This document shows positions 42,955 through 54,110 of a stretch of 64,000 nucleotides of DNA, one piece after another. Made by a program: the position numbers and the translations under genes. The DNA comes from Paulownia fortunei (lineage: Eukaryota; Streptophyta; Magnoliopsida; Lamiales; Paulowniaceae), in NCBI GenBank assembly GCA_019321725.1, contig CM033105.1:16895861-16959860 (forward strand), written 5' to 3'. The notes below the pieces were generated by a model. It was not told the origin of the DNA and made no database searches. It saw only the letters and a program-made list of their open reading frames with translations. The first letter of the stretch is position 1. Every line of letters begins with the position of its first letter.

Positions 42955-44880
42955 GTTCAAAAACTTGGTCAAGAAGAATGCAGCTTCCAGGAATAGGAAA
43001 AGCACTCTAAGAGCTAACATCTCTCTCCCTCAATACCACAAGACTAACCCATTGGCCCACTCAGGCAAACTCCTTCTACCTTGGGTAATAAGGGAACTGC
43101 ATTCCACCCTGCCCTAGCCAACCCCTTAAAGCACTTGAAATGGGTGGCGACAACAATACCTAAGGTAACTTTGATTTGATCTATGCATAACTTAACCTTA
43201 TTTAACTCCAACTCGATTCTGCTTGATGTAACTAGGGAATTAAGTTTTGATTTTCTTCAAGGCTTGGTGCTCTACTAACCTCCGTTGGGTTGCAAACCTA
43301 AAAGATGAAGCACTAAGGAACCAGTTCACCTCAAACGTCTCCAAGGTATAGAATTTTCTTATCTTGCTATTTATTTTAGGTCTTCCCTCTTCTAACCAAA
43401 CCATTACTCTATAGCTCAGAATACTCGTAGGGACTGATAAATGTATATTTTTATATATTTTGTATCAATTCCTCTATGTCTTCCTTGATTTGTTCATATT
43501 AATATTAGATTTTTACTAATATTTTGTGTGTGATAGGAGTTTTGGGAATCAAAAGGTCGAAAATGAGCCAAAATGAAGTTGAAACAAACATTATAAGGCC
43601 AACTTTCATTGACATAGTGCAACTGTGACCTAATTCTTAGCTCATTGGAAAGATACGTGATAAATCTATAACTTTTATGTTGACAACTTATCCTAGTTCA
43701 ATCTATTTCAAAGAAACAAATTCGATTAAAAAGTCAAAAATGTATTGAATCTTCCAGATATGACAATCTTCATATTTTTGACATAACTTTTTCCACAAAT
43801 GTGTTATGGATCTGATTCAAGTGGCTAAAGAAATACATATAGGAATAAAATTGTTATGAAGACACCAAAAGCTAATTAATCCTAGAAAGATGTCAAAAAT
43901 CAGTTAAAATTGGCTGAACAGTGTTAAAGTACTGAAGTGAAGGAGAAAAACTACAGCAACCGCACTTAGGTGCCAGACGCCAAAGAAAACTGAGGCCATA
44001 GCCCTATTCGCCAGGGACACCATGCAAATGGATATTTGGTGCTCTTTATTCTAAGGTCCTAGGTCGTCTAAAAGATTAGGAGGATGAAATGGAGTACCTA
44101 TTGGCATAGATATCCCAACTCTATGAGCAGAAGCAAGAACGACTTGACTCCATGACGAAAATAACAAATTGGATGTCTTACTCTTAGATGCCTTAGGTAA
44201 TCATGAATGTGAGTTGGACTAGGCTAAGCGCAAGTGGTATACTAAAGGTCAACAAGATTGCTACTCCAACTGCCCCAATACACAGAAAATGAATAAGGGG
44301 CTAGAGGCTCACTAAGAGAGTAAGAAAACAAAATTCCTTATGTCTATGGGATTTTAAGATATCTTGGCAGAGAAGGCCCTAGACTAATACTACCACAACT
44401 TCAACTCTTATGTCAAGCAATTGAGGGCCCAGGATCTAAAAATAGCTTCTCTCGACTACAAGGCTATGTTGGATGATCTACTAATAAAAATATAAGGTTT
44501 GAAAGTGGAAGGCCCCTCTTTTGTAGATAGGGTACGTGTTGCTATGGTGAACCTTTGAATATAGCTCCAAAAAAGTTCATCATCCTTCTAATATAGGCTA
44601 AAAAGGGTTGATGTTGTTTTTTGATATTTTCCACTATTGGCAAATTGATGGAGGAATGTCGATCTAAACTCTTAGAATAAATAGATTGAGGTGGATAATA
44701 ATTGATTGAACTTTTGCTGTGTGGACCAAGCTAATGTGCTTCACTATCTGAATCTCTTTGAAGTAGTGCTAAATTCTTGAAATGATATAGATGTTCCCAA
44801 GGTCGGTACTCCTACCATACTCATAGTTGAGAGCTCAAATGAGAGTTTTTTGAATTGGTTATTGAATGCGTACTTTAGCT
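42955..44880. mobile_element. Decayed Tat-lineage remnant D (antisense ORF plus gag, pol absent)
   Basis: Plus-strand fragments 42960-43435 include T-N-L-R-W-V-A-N-L-K-D-E-A-L and Q-F-T-S-N-V-S-K-V. At 44040-44560 they include K-A-L-D-(stop)-Y-Y-H-N-F-N-S-Y-V-K-Q-L and Y-K-A-M-L-D-D-L-L. These look like the second half of a Tat antisense ORF with many stops. On the minus strand 44600-44880 matches the gag text of element A (GATATTTTCCACTATTGGCAAATTGATG versus TGTTTTCGAGAACTTGCAAATTGATG, and AGATGTTCCCAAGG). All pol is missing between them. A second LTR-like block (43437-44030) splits the antisense part. Confidence 0.55.
43437..44030 (+). repeat. Probable LTR fragment of another Ty3/gypsy element inside remnant D
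   Basis: The block starts TGATAAATGTATATTT directly after coding-like text of remnant D. Its layout resembles that of the element C LTR (TGATAAGTTGG start, GAAGTTGAAACAAA, then AGTACTGAAGTGAAGGAG near 43930, compare AGTACTGAAGTAGAG at 40836). Overall identity to that LTR is low, so it is a related but different family. The right border is uncertain. Confidence 0.5.
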
Positions 44881-46449
44881 TAGTTTAAGACTAATATATA
44901 AGAGAAAATTAACCTTTTTCTCGTTAAGATTCAATATCCTACTAGATCGAGTGCATTCCTTCCACAATTATGATTCAAGGTGGCATCCCAATAGAACTCA
45001 AGCCCATTAAAAATCTACGTCTCCTAAATATCATCAATTTGGCCTTTATCATAGATCAAGACACTAACAAACATGTCCATCCTAACCCTAATCACTATTA
45101 TGGACTTCAGCCTATCCATGATTCCATGTCCATCCAACTCGACCTAGTCTACAATTATAGCAGCTTGGCCAATAGCTTGAGCCCATTATCAAACTCTATG
45201 AACAATTTTCTTGGCAAATAAAATTAGACCTCATTGACATCAATCTCAACAGTAGTTTTGTGTCCAATATTATGATAGTCAATCAATACATCATACAAAT
45301 AATAAAATTACTTAATTTGGTTAATTAAAATAACTAAGATTAAGTTGTTCTAATTGACCTAACTCACACATATTAGGTCCAACATCCAATGCAAATGTAT
45401 ATCAACATCTAAATTGAATATATAATTATATAATTATACTGTATACTAAAATCAATGATTAAATACATATATATGTATTATATATGAATATATAAACAAA
45501 AGAAAATGAATCTATGACCCAAATTAAAAATTTATATCCAAAATAAATTCAATTCCCATGCCAAAAAGTCAATAATTATATATAATAAATTTTGATCGGC
45601 ATCATGCTCAAACAATAAATATAACTTCTCCTAATTCCTTGGTCATTAAATTTGATTGTTAGCAATATCAGGATGCACCTATTATGATCCATCAACAATT
45701 ATATGAATATAAGTAAAAACAAATCCTAAATAAGAAAAAAACATAGTTAATTACTATTTCATAATATCAACAATGTTATTAGTTTTTTCATCCCAATGAA
45801 CAGCTGGCTGTAGAAAAAAGCTAATGAAAGCTAAATAAGGAAAATTTATCATATCAAATTTATCTTTTGTTTCATCAATTGTAATTTTTTAGAATGATCA
45901 ATTCACCCTTAATTCCAAACACCTCCAGAAACGCTCCATATCCTCCTCCAAAACTGCCTTATCTCTTACATCCTATATATTTACAATCTTACTCAGCAGA
46001 GGAGATATATTATAACATGAAGAATCAACAAATCTATCTTCCTTCACAAAAGTTCACATATTGTTTGCAGGATGAGTCATTTTTTGCCTGTTAAATTAAA
46101 ATCAACATCAACGAGCACATGTAACATTCTCTAAATATAACAAGGGGTAGGCATCAGGGTCGGGTATTTTGGATTCAAGTAATTGGATTGGGTACTCAAA
46201 ATTTCGAGTAATATATTTTCCTACCCGACATCAATCCGTTATACTCGAATACTCGGGGTAGATTTGAAAATTTTATTACCAAGTATACATTGATATGTGT
46301 AATATAAATTTTAATTATCAATTTTTATTTTTTTTATTTTTGGAATTATCATTGAATTTCAATATTAAATAAGATATTTAATTGATTTAAAAATTAAATA
46401 TTACTATGTATTAAATATGATATTTTGGTAATGAAAACCGTATCTTGCA
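44881..46449. other. Unassigned stretch between remnant D and the second dispersed repeat
   Basis: AT-rich. The ORFs 44970-45221 and 45894-46094 lack recognisable domains. A fragment with GGGTCGGGTATTTTGG ... CTACCCGACATC at 46150-46260 resembles the MITE fragment at 31640-31745. Confidence 0.4.
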
Positions 46450-46479
46450 GATTATGGAAAGGAATGCCAATACTTTAAT

Positions 46480-46960
46480 AATTCAATTGACATCTTATGA
46501 TTAAACCAGTAAATATCCATCAAATCATAAAAAATCAATCAAATTCTCCCATGTCATCAAGTAAAAATGGCAAGCTACAAGTATAAATAGGAGTCATCTC
46601 CAAGAACTTCAACACAAGTTGAGAAGAAAAAGAAGTTCAAGGAAGAAAAGTGTTGGAGGAAGTTATCCCAACCCTAGTCCATCAAATTCAAGAAAATTTA
46701 TAATATTCAAGGTAAAAATCAAGGTTTTCATCGTGGAGGCCATCAAAATTATGATGTTTAATTTGAAATTAAGTTTTAAACCCTCGAGTTAATGTTATTA
46801 GAAATCAAATCAACCATGGATGAGAATGGAGGATTAATTCCATGAAGAAGTTACCAAATAAAAAAAAATATTCTTGAAATTGTAACGTTTAATTTGAAAT
46901 CAATGTGCTAAACCCTCGAATTAACGTTAGAATAATTGTTAGACAAAATGGATCTATTCA
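46480..46960 (+). repeat. Dispersed LTR-like repeat, copy 2
   Basis: It shares ordered blocks with 11630-12290: GAAGAAAAGTGTTGGAGGAA, AAGGTAAAAATCAAGG, TAAACCCTCGA(G/A)TTAA and GGATTAATTCCATGAAGAAG. It also shows the same internal duplication of the TAAACCCTCGAATTAACGTTA module (about 46775 and 46910). A TATAAATAGGAG motif at about 46583 could be the promoter TATA box of an LTR. Confidence 0.6.
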
Positions 46961-47295
46961 CATAAATAATAGTATTACCAACATTAATTGATTAGCATAA
47001 ACTCGAAGTCGTATGGAATTTAGTGTCTCATTATATATATAAGATAGAAAATGATACATAAATAACGATTTCTCAATAGAACAAACATTAAAAAGGGGAT
47101 CATATCAAACACAAGAACATAATATACAAAATAACTCTTAACTATTATGAAATATTAAGGTCATCAGTGAAGAAAAGAAACTTCTCAAAATATTCAATTT
47201 TCATACACACCTTTAAAAGAAACTCCAACACGTAGAAATATTAATGTCAAAATCAAAGTAAAAGAAATATTTATTTGACAATTAAGTTTAACAAG
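46961..47295. other. Flank between dispersed repeat and Tat element B
   Basis: AT-rich sequence with no recognised feature. The last five bases ACAAG are the candidate target-site duplication of element B, whose other end is lost. Confidence 0.4.
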
Positions 47296-47987
47296 TGATG
47301 TGGCATAGGTCAGTACGGACCTGTATAGCTCAAGTTATGAGTAAAAGACTAGTGTGACATAGGTCAGGCTAGCGATGTAGCTCGGGCTATAAGTAAAATG
47401 CTAAAGTGATATAGGTTAGGTCGGATTATACAGCTCGAGATATAAGGCTTAGGGTATGGGTTAATAGGAAAAGCTACCATCTATTGTGTGGAAACTCAGT
47501 AATTAGATGTGTTAGCCCAGTGTGCGAACCGTGAAAGTGGCATGACTTGTAAGCATATTGCAGGAGATGTATCTAGCATCGGAGAACCTACAGACCTCCA
47601 GGTCAGGCAGGTTCATATAGAAAATTAGGATGAAATAGTTATGGTAAAAAAAGGACAGGGAATCTTTTCTAGCATAAATCAGAAAATATGGATACGTGTT
47701 TAGTAATCTGTTACAACAAATTGAGATTTAAAATTTCTTTTTTGCCCTTGTTTGGTATCTATATATGAGGGAATTCATTTCATATTACAGGTTATACTTT
47801 TTCATACCTTAGATATATATATTTCTACTTGTTTTCATCTTCTATGCGGAAATATCCACTAACTTGAGTGTCAGAGTTCTTACACCGGGTCACTCCAGCA
47901 TCTTGTGTAGGTGATCCAACAAGAAGAAGGAAAGAAAAAGTAGTAGATTATTACTTGGGGTGCACCTTCATTAATCGGTGCATAACA
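47296..47987 (+). repeat. 5' LTR of Tat element B
   Basis: 692 bp from TGATGTGGCATAGGTCAG to GTGCATAACA. The U3 part contains several degenerate copies of CATAGGTCAGG-type text followed by TAGCTC-GG-TAT (47300-47440), also seen in the LTR of element A. A primer site begins two bases after the LTR end. Confidence 0.87.
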
Positions 47988-48246
47988 AGTTAGCACCGTC
48001 TGTGTGAAGCAGGAAAAAGAATCCTAGGCAAAGAAACATCTAATGAAACTCCACCACCAATTATCTGGGGTAATCATGGCCCGGAAGTCCAGGATTGAGG
48101 AGAAAATGATAGCCCACCACCAGTAACACCTAGAGTTCCACTACCGAACCATGGAAACACCTCGCGTAAATTTGGCTCTAGAATTTGGAGTAGGAAATGC
48201 CAGCCAGCTTACTATATAGTAGTTAGCAAGTTTGATCACTACCGCG

Positions 48247-49300
48247 ATGGATGCAGCCTTGAGGAGGAGAGAGACTAATCCACCACCAGAGGTACCAGAA
48301 AAGTAACTCTGCCCCAAAAGGCCAAAAAAGAGTCATACAAGAGAATGCCAGAGTAAAATACTAATAAAAAAACTAGATGTATCGAAAAAGCTAGAGGATT
48401 TACATAATGAGCTGAAAGAGATGAAGATGAAAATAACAGGAAAGAATATGGTTATGAAAATAATGATGGATGACCTACTAGCGAACTTCAGGTCATTGAA
48501 CTATGAGTATGATGGTACTATTGACCCATAGAAACATTTGTGTAGGTTCAAAAATTCAGCTCTCTAGTACAGATATTCCGATGGGGTTAAGTATTGGGTA
48601 TTTTTTACAACCCTGTCCAAGTCAGCCCAACAACGGTTCAACCAGTTACCCCCCAACTCAATCAACTCTTTTGATGAGTTTAGCTCTGTCTTTTTACACC
48701 AATTTGCTAGTTCTTGGAAACACCAAAAAATATCCCTAACTTTGTTCAATATAAAACAAAAAGACAATGAGGCCCTACGAAGCTATATAAAAATATTTAC
48801 AGTTGCTGCTTTAGAAATATCTTCAGCTACTCAAGAGGTACTTTCTAATACCCTGGCCCAAGGTTTGCAGGATGGAGAATATTTTAGATCATTGGCTAAG
48901 AAATCAACCAAAATTTTTTATGACCTACTAGCACGGGTTGAGAAATATATTAATATGGAAGAAGCTCAGTGGATGAAAAGAGAAGAAGGATGAGACAAAA
49001 AAAAAACATGAGAGAATCTGGTAAAGAAGTTGGAGGATTTGTTAGAAAATTAAAATAGAATGAACGACCTCTTTTATTTGCGCCTGGGGAACCCAAGCAA
49101 TTCATTCCCCTGGTAGCACCTAGGGCGCATATCTTGATGGCTATTGTAAAACAAAAGAGGTTAAGATGGCCTTATAATCACTCTTCAACACCAACCAAGC
49201 CTAAATCCAATCTATTCTTCACTTTTCATAATGAATATAGGCATACAAAAGAGGAGTGTCGGCATTTAAAAGATGAAATAAAGAGGATGGTAAGAAAGGG
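48247..49300 (+). pseudogene. gag: gag of Tat element B
   Basis: From M-D-A-A-L-R-R-R-E (48247), through M-M-D-D-L-L-A-N-F-R-S-L-N-Y-E-Y-D-G-T (48461-48520), L-S-K-S-A-Q-Q-R-F, F-A-S-S-W-K-H-Q-K-I-S-L-T-L-F, A-R-V-E-K-Y-I-N-M-E-E-A (48930-48970) and a C-terminal F-F-T-F-H-N-E-Y-R-H-T-K-E-E-C (49220-49262). Stops occur at about 48305 and 48530 and frames change near 48740. Upstream text 48010-48246 is leader or decayed gag start. Confidence 0.82.
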
Positions 49301-49597
49301 GTAGCTAGATGATTGGGTTAAGGAGGATGATGAGAAAGAAATAGCTGAATGGACAAAAGGCTCGACCTACCTAGATAGAAATGGATACTAAAGAGGGAAG
49401 AGCAGTGGCAACACCTGGAGAAAATCATCCCTAGGCTCCAAGATTTTATCTAGATGATAGTAGGGGGCCCTACAAATGGGGACTCCAATCGAGTTAGGAA
49501 AATGTATACCCGACCTAGCCCAGAAGATGCAAGATGAGAGATCCATAAGAGTAACGAAAGACCTACAATTCAATTCAGACCCCATGATGTAAGATGA

Positions 49598-52500
49598 TTG
49601 CATGCACCACATAATGACACACTATTTATCACTACAACCATGACTAACTTTGACATGGCTAGAGTAATGGTTGACACAGGTAGCTCAGTTGATGTCTTGT
49701 TCTATGAAGCGTATAAAAAGATGAATCTAGAAATAGCATTGCAGCTAGTAAAAACGACCTTGTTTAGTTTTGGAAGGGAAATGGTAGATCCCATGGGTCA
49801 AGTCATCTTACCAATGTCCTTAGGGACTGAGCCCAAGCGTAAAACTAGGGTGGTTAAATTTTTGGTGGTGGACTCTTTTTCTGCGTATAATATCATCTTG
49901 GGAAGACTCTCACTCAACACCTTCCAAGCAGTGGTGTCCATTTTTCATATAAAATTAAAATTCCCTGTGGATGAGGGGATAGGAGAAGTGGGAGGGGATC
50001 AACACTCGAATAGAAAATATTATGTGGAAGCTGTCAGGAAAATCAATTAGAAAAAAGATAAAAAGGAATAAAATATAGAAGATGAGCCCCTACTAAATTT
50101 TTTAAAAAGAAATAGGGTGGAAGGGCCTTCGACTGAGCAGGAGCACGTGTAGCCAAATAAGGAATTAGTCAATATACAACTAGTGCCAGAAGATATGACA
50201 AAAACTACTAGGATAGGCACGTAGCTGAGTCTAGAGTGACTCAGTAATTGAGAGATAATGTTGACATCTTCGCATGGACTGTGCGTGACCTGAAAAGAAT
50301 TGATCCAGGTGTGGCAGTATATCATCTCAATGTCGACCCAACATGCAAATCTATTAAACAAAAGAATAGATATTTCGGTCTAAAGAAGAATAAGATTATT
50401 TAGAAGGAGATAGAGAAATTACTCAAGGCTAGACATATTAGAGAGATCTAATTCCCAAAAAATGTTATCTTTGTCCCAAAAGTAGAAGGAAAATGGAGAA
50501 TGTGCATCGATTTCTGAGATTTAAATAAAGTATGTCTTGAAGATCGTTACTCGTTACCACGGATAGACCAGTTAGTTGACTCTACCTCAAGGTGTGAGCT
50601 ATTAAGTATGATGGATACTTCACAGGGATACCACCAAATCATGTTGGTACCTGAAAATCATAAGAAAGTAAGTTTTATAACTTCTATGGGAACTTATTAT
50701 TATGTGATTATACCTTTTGGACTGAAAAATGCAAGGGCTACTATTAGAAGTTGGTAGATAGAATGTTCAAAGAACAACTCGGGCAAAATATAGAAGTATA
50801 TATGGATGATATGTCGATAAAAAGTGTAAAGGTTGAAGCTCATATCGCTGACTTGGCAAAAGCCTTTGTAGTCCTTAGGAGTTATGGTATGAAAATCAAT
50901 CCTTCTAAATGTGCTTTTAGGGTCAGTTCTGGAAAATTTCTAGGCTATATGGTAACAAAGATGAGTATCGCTCATCCAAATAGTATCAATAAAGTTCAGC
51001 AGTTTACTGGTAGGATAGCGACCTTAAGTCATTTCATTTCCAGATCAACAGAAAGAAGTTTGTCTTTTTTGAAAGTCTTGAGAAAGGTTAACATGTTTGA
51101 ATAGACTAATAAATGTCAGAAAACTTTTGATGAATTAAAGAACTTCCTAGCTAAGCTGCCTTGGTTAACCAAACCTGTATATGATGAAACACTGTATGTC
51201 TATCAATCTGTGGGAGAATTGGCCATTAGTTCAGTGCTGTTTAAAAAAGAAAGAGCTCAGCAGAAACCTATTTACTATGTAAGCAAGTTGCTGAGAGGGG
51301 CTGAAGCTAAGTATTCAGAGATAGAGAAATGGGGATTAGCATTAGTAACAACTACCAGGCGACTTAGGCCATACTTCCTATCACACAAAATAGTGGTTCA
51401 GACTAATCTACCATAAAGACAGGTGCTGAGTAAACCAAAAACTTCAGGTTAGATGGTTAAGTGGCCAGTAGAGATGAACGAATATGATATAGATTACCAG
51501 CCTAGAATAACTATCAAAATGCAGGCATTGGCAGATTTTTTGTAGAAAATGACACCGACTAATGAAAGCCTAGGACATGGTTATTGCATGTGGATGGTTC
51601 AGCTGCCATAATAGGTTGTGGGGCAGGTATAGTATTAACCAATCCAGAGGGGGAAGAGTTAGAAATTGCTATAAAGGTTGAGTTCAAAATGTCAAAAAAT
51701 GAAACCGAATATAGAGCACTAGTGAGAGGATTGAAGTTAGCTCTCAACCTCAGAGTAAGACACTTAAATGTATACTCCGATTCAAGGTTAGTCATGCAAC
51801 AAGTTAGGGGAGAATTCTTGACCAAAGAAGAAATGATGAAAAATTACGTTGAGTAGATATCTTAGTTGAAATAATAATTTGCAATGATTAAGTTAAGTCA
51901 TATACCGTGAGCTAAAAATTCCAAATCTGATTATCTTTCTAAAATTGTAAGTTCTACCACTGACTGCAAGACCAAAAAAATCACATTATTAACAACCCAT
52001 CAGCACAATATGAGGATGGAAGTGGCCTTAGTGGAAAAGAAAGAGGATTGGAGATCAGGTGTATTGGAATATCTACAAGAAGGAAAACTACCCCAGAATA
52101 AAAGATAAGTAGCTTGATTTCAAGCACGAGCTACAAGATGGTTTGTTGTATAAACAAACTTTTATCACACCATACTTGAGATGTTTATCACAAGAAAAAA
52201 GAGCCTATGTACTATGAGAAATTCATGAGGGAGGATACGGAGGTCATGGTGGAGGTTGCGTATTGGCTTCTAAGGCAACAAGAGCTGGGTACTTCTGGCC
52301 TTCGCTAAAGGAAGATGTGGGGCATCTGGTCAAAACCTATGAAAAATAACAGAAACACACTCTCTTGATACATAAGCCAGCAGAGGAACTAAAAGTCATG
52401 AGCTTACCATGTCTATTCTCTAAATGGGGAATTAGTATTGCTGCACCTTTCCCCCTAGCATCAGGGCAAAGAAAATTCTTGATAGTGGCAGTAGATTATT

Positions 52501-53265
52501 CCAGTACAATGGTAGAAGCTGAGCCCGTAGCTAAGATTACAGAGTCACAAGTCATAAAGTTTCTATGGGGGAACATAGTGTATGTAGATATAGGATACCA
52601 CGCGACCTAATACTGGATAATGGTACCCAGTTCCAAGGGAAGAAAGTCCAGAGCTGGTGAACTGAAATGAAAATCAACCAACACTTTACCTCAGTAGCTC
52701 ATCCTCAAGCCAATGGGCAAGTTGAGGTAACCAATCAGATAATTTTACAAAGGATCAAAATCAGGTTGGACAGAGCTCGAGGTGGTTGGGTGGATGAGCT
52801 GCACTCAGTTCTATGGGCATATCGTTCAACGCCAAGAACTGCAACTAGAGAAACTCCATTCAGTTTAAGATATGGAGCAGAAACTATTATACCTATTGAG
52901 ATTGGGATGAAACGCACCAAATTCAAAGCTTTGATGAGAAACAAAACAATGAGCTCATGAGGGAAGCATTGGACTAGATCGATGAAAAAAAAAGGGTGTA
53001 TATTCGGATAGAAATATACAAAAGTAAGATTCGGGCAGGGTACTCTTGGAAGGTCAAGAAAAGAAATTTTTAGGTTGAGGATTTGGTGCTACGGCGAGCA
53101 GATACCTTGAAACAAACTAGCAAGTTAGAGGTAAATTGGGAAGGCCCCTACAAGAAAACTAAAGTAATAGCTAGAAGCGCATATGAGTTAAAGGATGTGT
53201 AGGGAAAGAAGATACCAAGGCCATGGAATGTTTGCCACTTGAAGAAATTCTATGTATATCTTTTT
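49598..53265 (+). pseudogene. pol: pol of Tat element B: protease, RT, two RNase H domains, integrase
   Basis: Protease: A-R-V-M-V-D-T-G-S-S-V-D-V (about 49660) and I-I-L-G-R-L-S-L. RT: M-C-I-D-F-(stop)-D-L-N-K-V (50500), L-S-M-M-D-T-S-Q-G-Y-H-Q-I, I-P-F-G-L-K-N-A and the catalytic Y-M-D-D-M-S-I-K-S (50800). RNase H: P-I-Y-Y-V-S-K-L-L (51267) and E-I-E-K-W-G-L-A-L. Second RNase H: H-V-D-G-S-A-A-I, N-E-T-E-Y-R-A-L-V-R-G-L, Y-S-D-S-R-L-V (51587-51800), with Asp, Glu and Asp in place. Integrase: G-G-Y-G-G-H, I-V-A-V-D-Y-S-S, L-D-N-G-T-Q-F (52611) and Q-A-N-G-Q-V-E-V-T-N (52702), giving the D, D, E triad across frames. It ends K-K-F-Y-V-Y-L. Multiple stops and frameshifts make it inactive. No chromodomain is seen. 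Confidence 0.9.
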
Positions 53266-53309
53266 TTTTATAAATAAAATGAAATGAATTCTTGAACCAT
53301 TGTATAAAT

Positions 53310-53540
53310 GGGAAGAGAAAAAAATCCTAAGGCAAGGCTAACTGAGCTGGACCTCCTTAGGTTCCTTGGAGGGTTCGCATAAACCGACCCTTGGGGAATG
53401 ATTCAAAAAAAATCCTAAGGTCATGCCAGCTAAGGTGAAAACCTCCTTAGGTTCCTTGGAGAGTTCGCGAAGGCCGACCTCCATGGGGAATGATTCAGAA
53501 AAAATCCTAAGGCAAGACTAGCTGAGTTGGATCATCTATT
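53310..53540. repeat. Minisatellite array in Tat element B, units of about 91 bp
   Basis: Two to two-and-a-half units carry AAAAATCCTAAGG(C/T), CCTCCTTAGGTTCCTTGGAG, GTTCGC and GGGGAATGATTCA. GAATGATTCA recurs at 53397 and 53488. It is the inverted-sense counterpart of the array at 35770-36072. Confidence 0.85.
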
Positions 53541-53794
53541 TTTATGCAATTTTAGAAATAAGCAAAAATACCTTTAATAGGTCACACATAGCTCGATTAC
53601 AAAACCAAAACTACCTGAGAATGAGAGATGTAAACCTTGAATAAGATATACTTGTTTGATTTATTGTTCATTATTGAAAAATTACTTGTAAGGTTGCAGG
53701 TGCTGGAAAGATAAAGCAGAACTTAAAGAAGGCGATAAAGGTGAAATAATAATATTATTATTGAAAAATTATTATAAGGTTAAGATTCACAAAG

Positions 53795-54110
53795 TTATTC
53801 TACACCATAATCATAAACATTGAGGGGCTTTAGAATAGTACCCTCATCATTTGGATTTCCCATCTGGGAATAGCTGCTATCTTCAACATTGACAGCAGGT
53901 TCATTAAGGAGATCTTGTGGGATAACATCTAGAGGAGAAGGGGCTGAGTGTACAGAATGATCTTCAAAAGATGGTGTTAGCGTAGTTGGTGGTTGTGAAG
54001 GACCGACTACGTCAACTGCAAGAGCAGACCCATCTTGAAATGGAGGAACACTTTCGACAACTCGGTCTAAGTTTTGATTTAGGCCAGTATATCCTAGCTC
54101 CTTAACCTGA
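53795..54110 (-). pseudogene. C-terminal part of the antisense ORF of Tat element B, fused to copia sequence
   Basis: Minus-strand text V-K-E-L-G-Y-T-G-L-N-Q-N-L-D, V-V-E-S-V-P-P, then D-V-I-P-Q-D-L-L and a final V-Y-D-Y-G-V-E, matches the end of the element A antisense ORF (V-W-E-L-G-Y-A-G-P-D-P-N-L and A-V-E-S-I-P-P, 35240-35310). The apparent ORF begins at 54139 with P-A-I-I-I-H-C, which belongs to copia RNase H, so the ORF is chimeric. Only the C-terminal roughly 105 codons of the Tat ORF remain, in frame. Confidence 0.8.

Larger units (their letters stand above)
47296..54110 (+). mobile_element. Tat-lineage Ty3/gypsy retrotransposon B, 3' end replaced by copia sequence
   Basis: Order on the plus strand: 5' LTR (47296-47987), primer site TTAGCACCGTCTGTGTG (47990 on), gag (48247-49300), protease, RT, RNase H, a second RNase H, integrase (to 53265), minisatellite (53310-53540) and an antisense ORF on the minus strand (53795-54110). 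A second, archaeal-like RNase H and an antisense ORF after pol are Tat-lineage traits. The antisense ORF is joined within a codon run to copia RNase H near 54110, so the polypurine tract and 3' LTR are missing. It is related to element A but inverted. Confidence 0.88.

Noticed and set aside
47300..47470. Short AGGTCAGG-type repeats, considered as a CRISPR-like or regulatory array
   Set aside because: Irregular spacing, plant nuclear context and location inside a Tat LTR; they are U3 subrepeats.
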